DNA from: Candidatus Bathyarchaeota archaeon
Lineage (GTDB): Archaea > Thermoproteota > Bathyarchaeia > Bathyarchaeales > Bathycorpusculaceae
Reading direction: 5' to 3'
Assembly (NCBI GenBank): GCA_017883615.1
Contig: JADGNF010000034.1
Location: 1-64,000 of the forward strand
DNA: 64,000 nucleotides
The notes under the pieces: generated by a model
What the model saw: the letters and a program-made list of their open reading frames with translations, nothing else
The model's database searches: none
Told to the model about the DNA's origin: nothing
Part shown: positions 1 through 8,753 of the stretch, piece by piece
Layout: each line of letters starts with the position of its first letter
Numbering within the stretch: the first letter of the stretch is position 1
Position numbers and translations under genes: made by a program

Positions 1-549
1 AGAGTCATCAACGACCTACGATTAGTCAACAAAGACTTCTTCATGGTAGCCGACCTCAAAACGCTGGACGTTGGTAAAGTTGAAGCAGACATAGCCTATG
101 AAGACACTGCAGACTCCGTTGTCGCCTCAGGACTCGCCCCGCCAGAAACACTAGACGCATTCGTTCATGAAGCAAAACGCATGGGCATATACGCTTTCAT
201 AGACATGCTCAATGTGGAAGACATCATGGGCAAACTCAAATCCCTCAAAGAATTCCCAGACGTCATCATCCTGCACCGCGGCATCGATCAAGAAACAGGC
301 AGAAGCAGCGGACTCGAACGCATAGTCATGATTCGCCAGGCCTTCCCGGACAAGAAAGTCCTCATCGCAGTCGCAGGTGGAATCGTTCCGGAAACAGCCA
401 AAGAAGCCCTAGAGAAAGGCGCAGACATCCTCATCGTCGGCAGATACATCACGCAGAGCAAAGACATCGAACGCTCAGTAAGAGACTTCCTTGAACTGAC
501 CCCAAGCATGCGCGAAGACGTCGACTTGTACAGAGTCCACGTGGAATAA
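1..549 (+). CDS. 3-hexulose-6-phosphate synthase domain (5' end outside window)
   Basis: The reading frame is open from base 1, so the gene begins upstream. The visible 182 residues match the C-terminal two thirds of the Hps/OMPDC-type TIM barrel: the VADLKTLDVG segment (metal and substrate site), then FIDMLN and HRGID strands, and a late phosphate-binding segment VAGGI plus GADILIVGRYI. The family condenses formaldehyde with ribulose 5-phosphate, or runs in reverse to supply pentose in archaea that lack the pentose-phosphate route. In archaea it is often the C-terminal half of a Fae-Hps fusion; whether Fae is attached here cannot be seen. The gene ends in a strong hairpin terminator. Confidence 0.85.
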   Translation, partial: RVINDLRLVNKDFFMVADLKTLDVGKVEADIAYEDTADSVVASGLAPPETLDAFVHEAKRMGIYAFIDMLNVEDIMGKLKSLKEFPDVIILHRGIDQETGRSSGLERIVMIRQAFPDKKVLIAVAGGIVPETAKEALEKGADILIVGRYITQSKDIERSVRDFLELTPSMREDVDLYRVHVE

Positions 550-562
550 ACCCCCCACAACC

Positions 563-595
563 GAGCGAAAACTTCGCTCTTTCTTTATTTTTTTC
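563..595. terminator. Hairpin plus T-tract between convergent genes
   Basis: A perfect 7-bp stem (GAGCGAA / TTCGCTC) with a 3-nt loop is followed by a T-rich run. It lies between the Hps gene and the convergent MFS gene, which ends at 602. It could end transcription from the left; for the opposite strand it is only a hairpin. Confidence 0.65.
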
Positions 596-601
596 ACTAA
601 T

Positions 602-1849
602 TTATCTTGAGGACAACTTTAGTGCGATGAATGCAACAAGAAAGATTGCTCCAGCAATTAAGAAGGTAAGAAGATAGAATTGTCTTATATGCATGTTAGA
701 GAAGAGGTCGCAGAGAAATGGGCCGACAAACGCGCCTACTGCAGCGCCTAATCCGACGAGTCCGTCAAAGAAGCCGGCTTTTCCCTCAGGTATGAGCTCC
801 ATGGAAAGCGAAAGCATCATGATGTAATACATGGCGTATGCGAATCCTAGACCCATAAGGAACAGACCCGTGAAGATATTGGGGAAAATAGCGAATTGTG
901 TGACTCCCACTAGCAAAAAGACGAGTCCACCTCGGAGGAGGATGAAGCGGGGCATCTGATTTCGGAGATTCATTGAGCGAGCGCGGCTTCGCATGATGAG
1001 GTACCCGGCTGTAGCTCCAACGGAATTCAAAATGTAAGCCACGTATACCCAGCTTCTGGAGAGGCCCAACCCTTGATTGAGGAAAATCGGAAGCGGCGTG
1101 AAAAAGAGGCTTGTAGCCAAAGAGAACATAACGATTGCTAAAGCGAAACCTACGAAGCTGTCCCTTTTAAGAGCGCCATCGTAGGGTAAGCCATCCATCA
1201 TTCTTCCCGAGGATTCTAACCCGCGGGTTGTGAAATCTATACGCTTCTCAATGCCTACCAGTCTTCTTTCAAAAATCATCAAAGGGTCTGCTATGAGAGC
1301 AACAGCCAAGACAAGCGCCACGACATTTAAGCTGCTGCACAAGTAAAGCGTGTAAGTGGTTATGGCACCGAAAGTAAGGCTGGAGGCAAACGCCACCAAC
1401 CCAATGGCTAAGCCAATTATAAACCCGACTTCAGTAAGCGCCTCATACCAGCCGTAAGATTTCTCCCAGTCCTCGCGACTATAATGTTCGGCAATGAGGA
1501 CGTTTTTGGGTGCCTCATGCGCTACATGGAGCACTTGCATAGCGACGTATAGGGCAACGAATAGGAGGATGTTTTGGGCAAACGGCAACGTCATTAGGAA
1601 CAGAATGGCTGCGCATGAGGAGAAAGAAAGCATAATGAAGATTTTGTAGTGCCGCGTGGAATCGCAAAGATAGCCCCACAGGAAGGAGCCGGGAATGGCA
1701 CAAAACAGAGCTATCGAAGTCATGACACCCAATGCGACTAGTGGACCGCCTAGGAGATCCGTGTGCTGGAAAGTTACAATGTACAGTGGGATGAAGACGC
1801 TAAGTAGCCCGAACGCTATTTCGTGAAAGAAGAACCCCAGTCGCCACAT
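602..1849 (-). CDS. Major facilitator superfamily transporter
   Basis: A 415-residue protein with about 12 hydrophobic segments in the usual 6+6 arrangement, separated by a charged central loop (about residues 195-230). The sequence GYLCDSTRHYK after the second helix resembles the MFS loop 2-3 signature. The family moves small solutes or drugs across the membrane; the substrate cannot be told. It stands alone, convergent with the Hps gene and divergent from S6e, with about 150 bp of shared upstream region. Confidence 0.8.
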   Translation of the reverse strand: MWRLGFFFHEIAFGLLSVFIPLYIVTFQHTDLLGGPLVALGVMTSIALFCAIPGSFLWGYLCDSTRHYKIFIMLSFSSCAAILFLMTLPFAQNILLFVALYVAMQVLHVAHEAPKNVLIAEHYSREDWEKSYGWYEALTEVGFIIGLAIGLVAFASSLTFGAITTYTLYLCSSLNVVALVLAVALIADPLMIFERRLVGIEKRIDFTTRGLESSGRMMDGLPYDGALKRDSFVGFALAIVMFSLATSLFFTPLPIFLNQGLGLSRSWVYVAYILNSVGATAGYLIMRSRARSMNLRNQMPRFILLRGGLVFLLVGVTQFAIFPNIFTGLFLMGLGFAYAMYYIMMLSLSMELIPEGKAGFFDGLVGLGAAVGAFVGPFLCDLFSNMHIRQFYLLTFLIAGAIFLVAFIALKLSSR

Positions 1850-1998
1850 AGCAAAACCACTGTTTCCTAGGTTGAATTAAAACTTTTACCCCCAAGATAG
1901 GAAAACGGTAAAGTTTCTTTTGCGAGAAAAATCTTGCGGCTCATAAATCCTTAATAGAGAGAGTTCCACTTTTTACTGCGCTAGAGAGTTGACTTTAA

Positions 1999-2418
1999 AT
2001 GGCGAAGTTCAAGGTAATAGTGTCTGACCCTCAAACGGGAACCTCCAAAGTTATTGAATTGGAAGAAGCCCGCGCAGCCCCGTTCATTGGAAGAAAAATC
2101 GGAGAAGTCATGGACGGCGCAGCCGTTGATATGCCCTCAACTAAAGTGCAGATTATGGGCGGATCAGACAAAGATGGTGTCCCAATGAAACCAAACGTTC
2201 ACGGAGGAGTCCGAAGAAAAGTCGTTTTAGGCGGCGGAGTCGGATTCAAAGCCAAAAAAAGCGGCGAACGGAGACGCAAAGCAGTCCGCGGTAACATTTT
2301 AACCGACGAGATTGTGCAGATTAACATGAAGCTTGTAGATCAGCCCGCTAAGCCTAAAGAGGCAAAAGCAGAAGCCAAACCCCAAACTCCAGCTGTAAGC
2401 CCAGTAACCCCTGCTTAG
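1999..2418 (+). CDS. rps6e: 30S ribosomal protein S6e (eS6)
   Basis: The 139 residues contain the eS6 core: an N-terminal KFKVIVSDP strand, the FIGRKIGEVMDG segment, GGSDKDGVPM, and the basic stretch GVRRKVVLGGGVGFK followed by GERRRK. The body matches the archaeal family length, with an added Lys/Ala/Pro tail of about 25 residues. It heads the conserved archaeal block with aIF2-gamma downstream. A TTAATAG-like TATA element lies near 1950. Confidence 0.95.
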   Translation: MAKFKVIVSDPQTGTSKVIELEEARAAPFIGRKIGEVMDGAAVDMPSTKVQIMGGSDKDGVPMKPNVHGGVRRKVVLGGGVGFKAKKSGERRRKAVRGNILTDEIVQINMKLVDQPAKPKEAKAEAKPQTPAVSPVTPA

Positions 2419-2516
2419 CCTTTCTTCTTTATTTAACCCGTTTCTTTAACCCTCTTGATTTATTAGTTCCTCAACATTTATTCCTCAGTGATTCATAGTT
2501 ACTTGTGGAAATTAAT

Positions 2517-3785
2517 ATGAGCACAGAAACCAAAGCCCTGCCAAAGCAGCCAGAAGTTAACATTGGCACGATAGGACACGTAGACCACGGAAAAACGACG
2601 TTGGTTCAATCTTTGACCGGTGTTTGGGCGTCAAGGCACAGCGAGGAACTCAAAAGAGGCATTACAATTAAACTGGGCTACGCTGACCTGCCAATTTACA
2701 AATGCCCCACATGTCCCACGCCCAAGAATTACTCCACAAAACCAGTTTGTCCAGTTTGCGGCGAACAAGGAGTTTTTGTTAGGGCCATAAGTTTTGTTGA
2801 CGCTCCAGGACATGAAGCGCTGATGGCTACAATGCTTTCTGGTGCCGCTATCATGGACGGAGCCATACTCGTCATAGCTGCTGATGAACCCTGCCCGCAA
2901 CCTCAGACTCGGGAACACTTGGCGGCGGCTGAAGTCATCGGCATAAAAAATGTCATAATCGTCCAAAACAAAATCGACATAGTCGACGAGCGAAGGGCGA
3001 GACAGAGTTACCAAGAAATCAAGAACTTCGTAAAGGGAACCATAGCAGAGAATGCCCCAATTATTCCGATTTCTGCGCAGCGGGGAATAAACATCGACGT
3101 CCTCTTGAACGCCATAGAGGAAATTATACCCACACCGAAAAGGGATGAAACAAAACCACCCTTCATGTACATCATCCGAAGCTTCGACGTCAACAAACCC
3201 GGAACACTCATCGAAGAGATGGATGGAGGAATTGTCGGCGGAACCATCGCACAGGGTAAATTCGCGGTGGGCGAAGAAATCGAAATCCGCCCAGGCGTCA
3301 TGAGTGAACGGGAAGGCAAAACAGTCTATGACCCTCTAATCAGCGAAATCGTAACCTTACAAGCTGGCGAACAATACGTTAAAGAAGCATCCAGCGGCGG
3401 ACTCGTAGGCGTCGGAACCCAACTTGACCCCGCATACTCAAAAGCAGACGGCTTAACTGGAAACATAGCAGGCAAAGCAGGATTGCTCCCACCAACTCTA
3501 ACTGAACTAACTTTAGAAACACACGTTTTGGAACGCGCGGTTGGAACAAAGGACCTCCTGAAAGTTGAAAAAATCAACCTCGAAGAACAACTGTTGCTTC
3601 ACGTCGGCGCAGCCGTCAACGTGGGAAAAGTTACAGCCGCCAAAGCTAATCTCATAAGAGTCAAATTGAACAGACCAGTTTGCGTGTTGCCAGGTTCGCG
3701 GGTATCCATAAGCCGGAAAATCACGTCTCGTTGGCGACTCATCGGCTATGGCTTGATAGTGGAGAATAAAGGCAGTAAACTCTAA
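2517..3785 (+). CDS. eif2g: Translation initiation factor aIF2 subunit gamma
   Basis: GTPase subunit of the aIF2 heterotrimer that brings Met-tRNAi to the small subunit. The G1 motif GHVDHGKT lies near the N-terminus, the switch region carries RGITIKLGYAD, a Cys4 zinc knuckle follows (CPTC and CPVC), then DAPGHE (G3) and NKID (G4). Domains II and III fill the remainder, and length matches the family. I start at the ATG at 2517; a GTG at 2505 is the in-frame alternative. The stop overlaps the convergent Nudix gene by 4 bp. Confidence 0.97.
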   Translation: MSTETKALPKQPEVNIGTIGHVDHGKTTLVQSLTGVWASRHSEELKRGITIKLGYADLPIYKCPTCPTPKNYSTKPVCPVCGEQGVFVRAISFVDAPGHEALMATMLSGAAIMDGAILVIAADEPCPQPQTREHLAAAEVIGIKNVIIVQNKIDIVDERRARQSYQEIKNFVKGTIAENAPIIPISAQRGINIDVLLNAIEEIIPTPKRDETKPPFMYIIRSFDVNKPGTLIEEMDGGIVGGTIAQGKFAVGEEIEIRPGVMSEREGKTVYDPLISEIVTLQAGEQYVKEASSGGLVGVGTQLDPAYSKADGLTGNIAGKAGLLPPTLTELTLETHVLERAVGTKDLLKVEKINLEEQLLLHVGAAVNVGKVTAAKANLIRVKLNRPVCVLPGSRVSISRKITSRWRLIGYGLIVENKGSKL

Positions 3786-4216
3786 ACTATTTTTCTGTCT
3801 GTCCCCTGTTTCTTTAGGAAATCGTCAGCTTTCTGCAAGACATCTTTGGCATTCTTGAAGGTAAGTTTCCGCATAGAACCCTCGTAGTTTGACCAGTCGA
3901 AGCTTATATGCTCAAAAGAAAGTTTTACGTCGGTGGTTCTTGTTTCCATGAGAAAGAAAACGACTTCTTTGTAAACGGTTGCGCCTTGGCGCTTGTAGAA
4001 GTAACTGATTTTCTCCTTAAAGCCGTTAATGAATTGAGCGTCGACTATACCGGTTTCTTCCCGCAGTTCGCGGACGGTGGTTTCCTGCTCGGATTCGCCT
4101 TCTTCAACGTTGCCTTTAACGAAGTCCCAATGGCCAGCTTCATATTGGAGAAGGAGGTATTTTACATCCGAGTTTTTAGCGTAAACAACAGCCCCGCAAG
4201 ATTTCTCATTCAGCAT
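3782..4216 (-). CDS. Nudix hydrolase, Ap4A-hydrolase-like
   Basis: A complete Nudix box is visible: GNVEEGESEQ followed by RELREETGI, with the catalytic REXXEE glutamates. It is preceded by a CGAVVY strand and WDFVKG, as in bis(5'-nucleosyl)-tetraphosphatases of archaea. The open frame reaches 4297, but the first family-like residues (MLNEKSCGAVV) begin at the ATG at 4216, so I use that. The likely role is hydrolysis of dinucleoside polyphosphates or other nucleotide diphosphates. It interrupts the aIF2-gamma/PIN/Rpo7 block on the opposite strand. Confidence 0.85.
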   Translation of the reverse strand: MLNEKSCGAVVYAKNSDVKYLLLQYEAGHWDFVKGNVEEGESEQETTVRELREETGIVDAQFINGFKEKISYFYKRQGATVYKEVVFFLMETRTTDVKLSFEHISFDWSNYEGSMRKLTFKNAKDVLQKADDFLKKQGTDRKIV

Positions 4217-4571
4217 AATCGCTCCACTCACGCAACACCCATGCCCCATACTAACGGGGTCAACCCTTAAAAGCGATTCTAAACCATCCGATTTCATCTC
4301 AAAAAGAAACCGAATAATTACCCTGCAGACCCCGCCTATTCCTGTTCAAGGGCACCCCAAAATTACCCAATTTGACTCAACACAACCCATTTTAGCCCAT
4401 TTTAACCCCTGGGAAAAACCCAAACTAAGCCCAAAGTCAAAAAATCATCCCGAAATGGGCTCTGCAGAAAAGAGGGGTTTAGACTGAAGAGAGCATTATA
4501 CACCACCAACCTTAAAGCTCCAAAAGAAAACACTTATCATAGAATCCAACCAGAACGATGGCAAACCTCAA

Positions 4572-4994
4572 ATGGCAATACCCACCAAAAGGCAACCCCT
4601 GAAAATAATTGTAGACTCCAACGCGCTGTTTGTGCCGCTTCAATTCAAGATAGATATCTTCGTGGAACTCGAACAGCTCTTAAGAAGAAGTTTTGAGTTA
4701 ATTCTTATTTCCCCGGTGAAACAGGAACTTGAAACGTTGACGCAGAAAAGTAGCCCCAAAACGCGCAAAAATGCTGCCTTCGCATTGACCTTTGCCTTAA
4801 ACTGCACGTATGTGAAGGTCATGGAGAAAAAAGGTGAACAAACAGACGACGCAATCGTCCGCGTAGCCAATGCGTGGAAGGCATCCGTGTTCACGAATGA
4901 TAAATTGCTTAGAAAGAAGCTAAGAGATATAAGTACCCCGGTGATTTATGTGAGAGAAAAATCACGTCTAGAAATTGACGGGTTGATATCGTAG
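4572..4994 (+). CDS. PIN-domain nuclease, Fcf1/Utp24-like
   Basis: The 140 residues form one PIN domain with its acidic metal-binding positions: VDSNAL near residue 15, a TDDAIVRVA segment near 91, and TNDKLLRKK near 107. The position between aIF2-gamma and Rpo7 is conserved in archaea and matches the Fcf1-like family implicated in small-subunit rRNA processing. The stop codon abuts the Rpo7 start, so the two are co-transcribed. The exact RNA target is inferred from the family only. Confidence 0.85.
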   Translation: MAIPTKRQPLKIIVDSNALFVPLQFKIDIFVELEQLLRRSFELILISPVKQELETLTQKSSPKTRKNAAFALTFALNCTYVKVMEKKGEQTDDAIVRVANAWKASVFTNDKLLRKKLRDISTPVIYVREKSRLEIDGLIS

Positions 4995-5615
4995 ATGTTT
5001 AAACTTATCACACTTCAAGATACCATCCGCATTCCACCAGACACCTTCGGCAACCCACTGGAAGCAGTAGGCAAAGAACAAGTCAAAGCCAAATACGAAG
5101 GCGTAGTGGACGAAGAACTCGGCTACGTAATAGCCGTAAGCAAAGTCCAAGTCAGTCCCATCGGCAAGATCATCCCAGGCGACGGCGCCACATACCACAA
5201 AGTAAACTTCTCCCTCCTCACATTCTACCCAGTCATCCAAGAAATCGTCGAAGGCGACGTTGTCGAAATCGCAGATTTCGGCGCATTCGTCCGCATAGGA
5301 CCAGTAGACGCATTGCTCCACGTCTCCCAACTAATGGATGACTTCATCAGCTACGACGAAAAACAAGGCGTCCTCTTGGGTAAAGAAACCAAACGCAAAC
5401 TCGCCACCGGCGACCACGTAAGAGTAAGAATAACCGCCGTTTCACTTGGCAGAGCAGGAAGCAGTGGCAAAATCGGTGTAACCGCAAGACAACCTTTCCT
5501 AGGCAAGCTGGATTGGGTGAAAGAAGATTTAGCAGGCGGAAAACCCGAGCCTGAAAAGAAACCCGGAGAGGAAAAAGAAGGCGCAAAACCTGAAAGGAAG
5601 GCGAAAGCCGCATGA
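4995..5615 (+). CDS. rpoE1: RNA polymerase subunit Rpo7 (RpoE')
   Basis: Stalk subunit that pairs with Rpo4, which is encoded here at 13422. The N-terminal RNP-like domain starts MFKLITLQDTIRIPP. The S1 OB-fold (about residues 80-165) carries GDVVEIADFGAFVRIGP and LLHVSQ. A charged Lys/Glu/Pro tail follows. The gene starts directly after the PIN stop and overlaps the Spt4 gene by 4 bp. Confidence 0.96.
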   Translation: MFKLITLQDTIRIPPDTFGNPLEAVGKEQVKAKYEGVVDEELGYVIAVSKVQVSPIGKIIPGDGATYHKVNFSLLTFYPVIQEIVEGDVVEIADFGAFVRIGPVDALLHVSQLMDDFISYDEKQGVLLGKETKRKLATGDHVRVRITAVSLGRAGSSGKIGVTARQPFLGKLDWVKEDLAGGKPEPEKKPGEEKEGAKPERKAKAA

Positions 5616-5797
5616 GTGAGAAAGCCTGCGCAAACTGCCACTTCGTCACTAAAGAGAACGTATGCCCAAAATGCAGGTCTACAAGCCTAAGCGAAGATTT
5701 CGGCGGCATAGTTATCGTGTTTGATCCAGAAACCTCTGCGGTAGCAAAAGCTATGAAGATCAAGGATAAAGGGCGTTACGCACTCAAAGTCCGATAA
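5612..5797 (+). CDS. spt4: Transcription elongation factor Spt4 (RpoE'')
   Basis: A 61-residue zinc-ribbon protein with two knuckles (CANCH and CPKC), then SEDFGGIVIVFDPE, the strand that contacts Spt5. Length and composition match archaeal Spt4. With Spt5 it forms the processivity factor that bridges the polymerase clamp. It overlaps the upstream Rpo7 gene, as in most archaea. Confidence 0.95.
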   Translation: MSEKACANCHFVTKENVCPKCRSTSLSEDFGGIVIVFDPETSAVAKAMKIKDKGRYALKVR

Positions 5798-5869
5798 ACC
5801 ATATAACAACCATTCCTACTTTTTAGCATTAAGCAGCTCTCCAAGATCGAGGAAAAGCTGCCACAATTC

Positions 5870-6409
5870 ATGGATGAAAAAATGCCCGTCTCCTACATTG
5901 TTACTCCTGAAGTACTTTCTAAATTCAAAGAACCCTTCGGCTTACTAATCGAAGGCTCCTTCTCACAAACCACAAACCAACTAAAAGAAATACTTGCACA
6001 AGAAAAACCTTCTACGATAATAACAGTTGGCGACACAGTCTCGCGCAACCTCCACAACCACCATGTCAGACCACAACTATCAATCACTGACAACCAAAGC
6101 ATGAGAAAAAAACTTCAGCCCAAAATCTTTCCGGACAAAAAAATTGTACAAATCAAAAATCCTCAAGGATTCATAACCCAAGAAGCCATAAGTGTAATTC
6201 AAGAAGCGCTAAAAAGCGAAAACCAGGTTCAGATAGTTGTTGACGGAGAAGAAGACCTTTTGACGCTCATAGTTGTCTTGTATGCGCCTGAAAACGCCTT
6301 AGTCATTTATGGACAACCAAAAACGGGGATTGTGGTCGTGAAGGTCACACCTGAAAAGAGGGCTGAAGCCCAGAAAATCTGGAACGCTATGGAACCCGTG
6401 AAAAAATAA
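5870..6409 (+). CDS. GTP-dependent dephospho-CoA kinase (DUF359)
   Basis: The 179 residues match the archaeal DUF359 family, shown in Thermococcus to phosphorylate dephospho-CoA with GTP in the last step of CoA synthesis. Visible segments: FKEPFGLLIEGS near the N-terminus, ITVGDTVSRNL, the acidic VVDGEEDLLTL, and ALVIYGQPKTGIVVVKV near the C-terminus. The start may be the ATG at 5870 or the one at 5882 (MPVSYIV). Placement after Spt4 is conserved; the usual partner S24e is on the other strand here. Confidence 0.9.
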   Translation: MDEKMPVSYIVTPEVLSKFKEPFGLLIEGSFSQTTNQLKEILAQEKPSTIITVGDTVSRNLHNHHVRPQLSITDNQSMRKKLQPKIFPDKKIVQIKNPQGFITQEAISVIQEALKSENQVQIVVDGEEDLLTLIVVLYAPENALVIYGQPKTGIVVVKVTPEKRAEAQKIWNAMEPVKK

Positions 6410-6426
6410 TATATTTAGGTTTACGC

Positions 6427-6855
6427 TTAAGCGCTGTAATCTCTTCCTGCTGGTTTTGTTTCAACAGGTTTGCCTGCCTCAGGAATAACGGGCAGTGGAA
6501 TCGGTGGAGGAATACCCAGAATCCTAGAAATAATAATTGACTCCGTGAAAACCACGTTCGAGATTGACTGCAAAATAATCTGAGCCGGCGGCTTCTTTTG
6601 CTCGTAATCTTTAACGATTTTTTCTATTTCAGCTTTGTCGCCCTGAACAAAAGCGCTGCCCTTAAGGCTCAACTGCGCCAAAGAAGGGTTATAGTTGATT
6701 GTCAAAACGAATGGAACTTCGAGCGAATCATCAGCTTTCTTATCGATGTTCACAACATTAATGTTTGTCGCAATCTGGACGTTGGGAGAAGGTTTCCGGT
6801 TATCCCAGAAACGCTCCGCAGAAATGTTACTTATGGACACGTTGACTCTGATCAT
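6427..6855 (-). CDS. Conserved archaeal protein, possibly SecB-like fold
   Basis: No firm family assignment. The 142 residues have no membrane segment. A predicted beta-rich core (residues 1-80) includes VPFVLTINYNPSLAQLSLKG, followed by helix and a proline-rich end (IPPPIPLPVIP). That order, beta strands then long helices then a PPPIPLP tail, resembles the archaeal SecB-like proteins such as the Methanocaldococcus SecB homologue; this is inference from pattern only. It lies downstream of the S27ae gene and may be the last gene of that transcript. Confidence 0.55.
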   Translation of the reverse strand: MIRVNVSISNISAERFWDNRKPSPNVQIATNINVVNIDKKADDSLEVPFVLTINYNPSLAQLSLKGSAFVQGDKAEIEKIVKDYEQKKPPAQIILQSISNVVFTESIIISRILGIPPPIPLPVIPEAGKPVETKPAGRDYSA

Positions 6856-6906
6856 GCTCTCATCAGAGAAAATATCAGCGTGTCAACCGCTTATAACTGT
6901 TCTTGC

Positions 6907-7221
6907 CTAAGCCCGTTTGTACCTTGTGAAGCCGCAGTGTCCGCACGTGAATCGGTCGTGGTGGTCAGCCATGAAGTAGCCTGGTCCGCACCTTTCGCAA
7001 GTTGGACGTAACCGGGAGACTTTGTCGCCTTCGATCTTGTAGATGGAGTAGATGCCTTTCTCTTCTTTCTTTGGCTTCTTTTCAGCTTTTGGGGCTGCTG
7101 CTGGTTTTGCCGATTTTGCTTCTTCTTTCTTTGGCTCCTCTGTTTTTGGTGCTTCTTTAGCTGGTGCGCCTTTTGCGGGGGCTGCTGCTTTCTCGTCTTT
7201 CTTGTCTACTTTCTTTGACAT
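6907..7221 (-). CDS. rps27ae: 30S ribosomal protein S27ae (eS31)
   Basis: The C-terminal half is a canonical eS31 zinc ribbon: CERCG, GYFMADHHDRFTCGHCGFT and a basic end. The N-terminal 55 or so residues are an unusual low-complexity Lys/Ala/Glu/Pro extension; typical archaeal S27ae proteins have only about 50-70 residues. The gene overlaps S24e by 1 bp, the usual archaeal S24e-S27ae pair. The extension starts from the only ATG that fits the overlap, so it appears to be real. Confidence 0.93.
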   Translation of the reverse strand: MSKKVDKKDEKAAAPAKGAPAKEAPKTEEPKKEEAKSAKPAAAPKAEKKPKKEEKGIYSIYKIEGDKVSRLRPTCERCGPGYFMADHHDRFTCGHCGFTRYKRA

Positions 7222-7529
7222 TATTCCTTCGCCTCTTCCTTAGGTTTCTCCGGTGGAACATTGCGTTTCATGATGTACGCTGGTTCGATAAGTTTAGCTT
7301 GTGCTTCTGATTCGTAAGCGTTTGCTTCTCCGACAGTAGTGTTGGTGCCAGTCATAGTTTTCATTTTCTTAATGAAGACTAATTTGTCACTGATCTGCAG
7401 TTCGCTTGCTATGGTGCGCTTGATATCTAACCTTGCGGGCGTTTTACTTTGTGTATGCACGACTGTGAACTGGACTTCTTTCCGTTTGAGGAGAGGGTTT
7501 TGTTTTTGTGAGACTATTTTGAGTTCCAT
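7221..7529 (-). CDS. rps24e: 30S ribosomal protein S24e (eS24)
   Basis: The 102 residues match eS24: an N-terminal MELKIVSQKQNPLLKRKEV strand, then a TVVHTQSKTPAR turn, a helix, and KMKTMTGTNTTVGEANAYES, the family signature. It ends in a short charged tail. It follows S19 by 13 bp, so the L3-to-S27ae genes probably form one transcript, though S24e normally lies beside DUF359 and not in the S10 cluster. Confidence 0.95.
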   Translation of the reverse strand: MELKIVSQKQNPLLKRKEVQFTVVHTQSKTPARLDIKRTIASELQISDKLVFIKKMKTMTGTNTTVGEANAYESEAQAKLIEPAYIMKRNVPPEKPKEEAKE

Positions 7530-7542
7530 ACGTTTTCCCTTT

Positions 7543-7947
7543 CTACTTCAGTGGCACGTACATTGACGACCTGGATGCACCGATACCTGGAGTTCCATGC
7601 CGCACCGGTTTGTTAGTGATGGCAAATTCGCCTATGTAGTGTCCGATCATTTCTGGCTTGATGTCTAGGGCAACGAATTCTTTGCCGTTGTGAACATGAA
7701 CCTTGGCGCCAATCATTTCGGGTAAGATTAGCATGTCGCGCACGTGGGTTTTCACTGTTGTTTCTTTTCCCTTCTTTTGGTCTTCTTGGGCAGCTCGCAT
7801 CTTTTCGAGCAGGATGCGCTGTTCAGGCGTTAAGCCACGTTGTAGACTTCGGCGTTGTCGAGAGGGAAGTAGATTTATGAATTCATCCATAGACATACCT
7901 TGTAGACTGACGAGCGAATGGCCGCGGTAAAGGAATTCTTTTGGCAT
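7543..7947 (-). CDS. rps19: 30S ribosomal protein S19 (uS19)
   Basis: The archaeal-length uS19 (134 residues) carries [15 protein letters not shown] at the N-terminus and a conserved C-terminal half with [46 protein letters not shown] and SSMYVPLK. It binds the head of the small subunit near S13. It is followed by S24e; the usual L22 and S3 genes are absent from this strand and region. Confidence 0.97.
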   Translation of the reverse strand: MPKEFLYRGHSLVSLQGMSMDEFINLLPSRQRRSLQRGLTPEQRILLEKMRAAQEDQKKGKETTVKTHVRDMLILPEMIGAKVHVHNGKEFVALDIKPEMIGHYIGEFAITNKPVRHGTPGIGASRSSMYVPLK

Positions 7948-7992
7948 TTTTCTTCAACCTTCAAATATTTTTTTGGTGCTATAAACGTTCTC

Positions 7993-8733
7993 CTAACGTA
8001 TAGCTCGTTTCTTTTTCTGACCTGGACCTCTGGCAGCGATTAAGCCTACTTTCTGTCCTGGTGGTGCGCCGTGTGAGGTTGTTGTGCATCTGCGTGAGCT
8101 GCGTTTGCTGCTGCCGAATGGGTGTACAGCTGGAACCATTTTACGTCCGCTGGTTCTTGGATACTTGTGACCTTTAGCTTTCATCCAGTGGAACATCTCG
8201 CCTGCTTTCAGGAATGGTTTGTCGGTTCTGCCAGCAGCGGCAATTACGCCGATGGTTGCCATGCAGTAATCATTAACGTATCTTGTGCGTCCAGATGGCA
8301 AACGGATCATGGTGCCTTGCGGTGTGTGGCCAACTACTGTTGCGTATGCGCCTGAGGATTTAGCGAGTTTTCCTCTGTCTCCGGGGCGTAGTTCAAGATT
8401 GCAAACAAGAACACCTTCAGGGATTTTTCCTAAAGGTAAGATGTTGCCGATGTCGGCGGGAGCTTTTCCGCCTATGATTATTTGTTGGCCCTCGTGTGCG
8501 CCTTCAGGGGAGGCGATGTAGCAGTCTTGACCGTTTTCGAACTTTATTAGTGCTAAGGGTGCGCCGCGTCCGGGGTCATGAACGAGAGATTTTATGACTC
8601 CGTTTATTGAAGTTTCAAATACTTCTTTTGGTGTCATAGCTGGATATTGGGCTGCTGCGACTCTTTTATGAGTGGATGCTCGATAAGTTGAACCGCCACG
8701 CCCACGTCTTTGAACACGAATTCTTTTTCCCAT
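7993..8733 (-). CDS. rpl2: 50S ribosomal protein L2 (uL2)
   Basis: The 246 residues start MGKRIRVQRRGRGG and contain the OB and SH3-like domains of uL2. The C-terminal region includes the conserved peptidyl-transferase-proximal segment with VHPFG, then a basic tail ending KKKRAIR. It is essential for subunit association and the peptidyl transferase centre. Length agrees with archaeal L2 and position after L23 is canonical. Confidence 0.97.
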   Translation of the reverse strand: MGKRIRVQRRGRGGSTYRASTHKRVAAAQYPAMTPKEVFETSINGVIKSLVHDPGRGAPLALIKFENGQDCYIASPEGAHEGQQIIIGGKAPADIGNILPLGKIPEGVLVCNLELRPGDRGKLAKSSGAYATVVGHTPQGTMIRLPSGRTRYVNDYCMATIGVIAAAGRTDKPFLKAGEMFHWMKAKGHKYPRTSGRKMVPAVHPFGSSKRSSRRCTTTSHGAPPGQKVGLIAARGPGQKKKRAIR

Positions 8734-8753
8734 AAACAGTCCTCCATGTGAGT

